DNA from: Alkalibacter mobilis
GTDB lineage: Bacteria > Bacillota > Clostridia > Eubacteriales > Alkalibacteraceae
DNA: 48,053 bases
NCBI RefSeq assembly: GCF_015594845.1
Contig: NZ_JADNRK010000016.1
Location: forward strand, 1 to 48,053
Reading direction: 5' to 3'
Positions within the stretch are counted from its first letter, which is position 1. Every line of letters begins with the position of its first letter. The notes under the pieces are model-generated. The model did not search any database, was not told the DNA's origin, and was given only the letters and a program-made list of their open reading frames with translations. A program made the position numbers and the translations under genes. Positions 47,834-48,053 of the stretch are shown here, one piece after another.

Positions 47834-48053
47834 TTTTTGATGATCAGGTTGGGATTCAAGTCTAAAATAATAAAAATGCATAAAAAATATAAAAAACGTT
47901 TCTATGTCTTTTAAAAGATATTGAACGTAAGCGGTCAATAATCGCATGGATTTTAAAATTTACTTTAACATGAGACAATAGGTTACATCAAAGTACTTTT
48001 ATAGTCAGTAAAGCAACTCTGTTGACTTTAAAAGTTGTGAAAGGATGATACCT
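47834..48053. other. AT-rich tail of the window, no gene seen
   Basis: I see no coding frame or RNA in this 220-bp stretch. It contains the short palindrome TCTTTTAAAAGA (near 47909). At the very end AAAGGATG could be the ribosome binding site of a gene that starts beyond the window. Confidence 0.4.

Overview
The window is a 48 kb chromosomal segment of a low-to-medium GC Gram-positive anaerobe of class Clostridia. The evidence is the Bacillus-type large SRP RNA, the L21 leader, an L27 with a cleavable N-terminal extension beside its protease Prp, the rpoN-cggR-gapA-pgk-tpiA-gpmI-eno order, a membrane pyrophosphatase of the K+-dependent type, strong GGAGG ribosome binding sites and several TTG/GTG starts. 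An affiliation near Eubacteriaceae is my guess from gene order only. The genus cannot be read from the sequence.

Layout. 1-390: the probable end of an IS21-like element and a structured, unassigned non-coding stretch. 389-530: tRNA-Ser(GGA) on the minus strand with a consensus promoter and a terminator. 590-985: small membrane protein. 1109-1373: SRP RNA. 1507-4088: dnaX-ybaB-recR. 4196-8994: uvrB-uvrA. 9024-15942: a membrane-anchored unknown, tig-clpP-clpX, then lon-ysxC. 16044-18602: queG-rng. 18599-25328: a ribosome-assembly block (L21 leader-rplU-prp-rpmA, then obgE-yhbY-nadD-yqeK-rsfS-leuS). 25536-28720: trmL, a Na+/phosphate cotransporter and trxB. 28830-37278: rpoN and the CggR-controlled lower glycolysis genes, with a promoter and an operator-like site upstream of cggR. 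37424-43206: secG-hppA-DUF1294-rnr-smpB-ssrA (tmRNA). This left 43 kb is almost entirely conserved housekeeping gene content on the plus strand.

The last 4.8 kb is different. About 72 bp covering the tmRNA acceptor 3' end and its terminator is repeated 1053 bp further on. The two copies bracket a DUF2284 metal-binding protein gene, which looks like the footprint of an integration at ssrA. Beyond the second copy lies an AT-richer accessory locus. It holds a LysR-type regulator, a convergent 454-residue GcvT-fold protein resembling tetrahydrofolate-dependent aromatic O-demethylases (LigM/DesA type), and a divergent Crp/Fnr-family regulator with a perfect palindrome just upstream of its ribosome binding site. 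I regard this ssrA-adjacent, doubly regulated methyl-transfer locus as the most interesting part of the window. Its substrate is unknown.

Starts were chosen from ribosome binding sites and family N-termini. Functions are assigned by reading motifs, with no database search.
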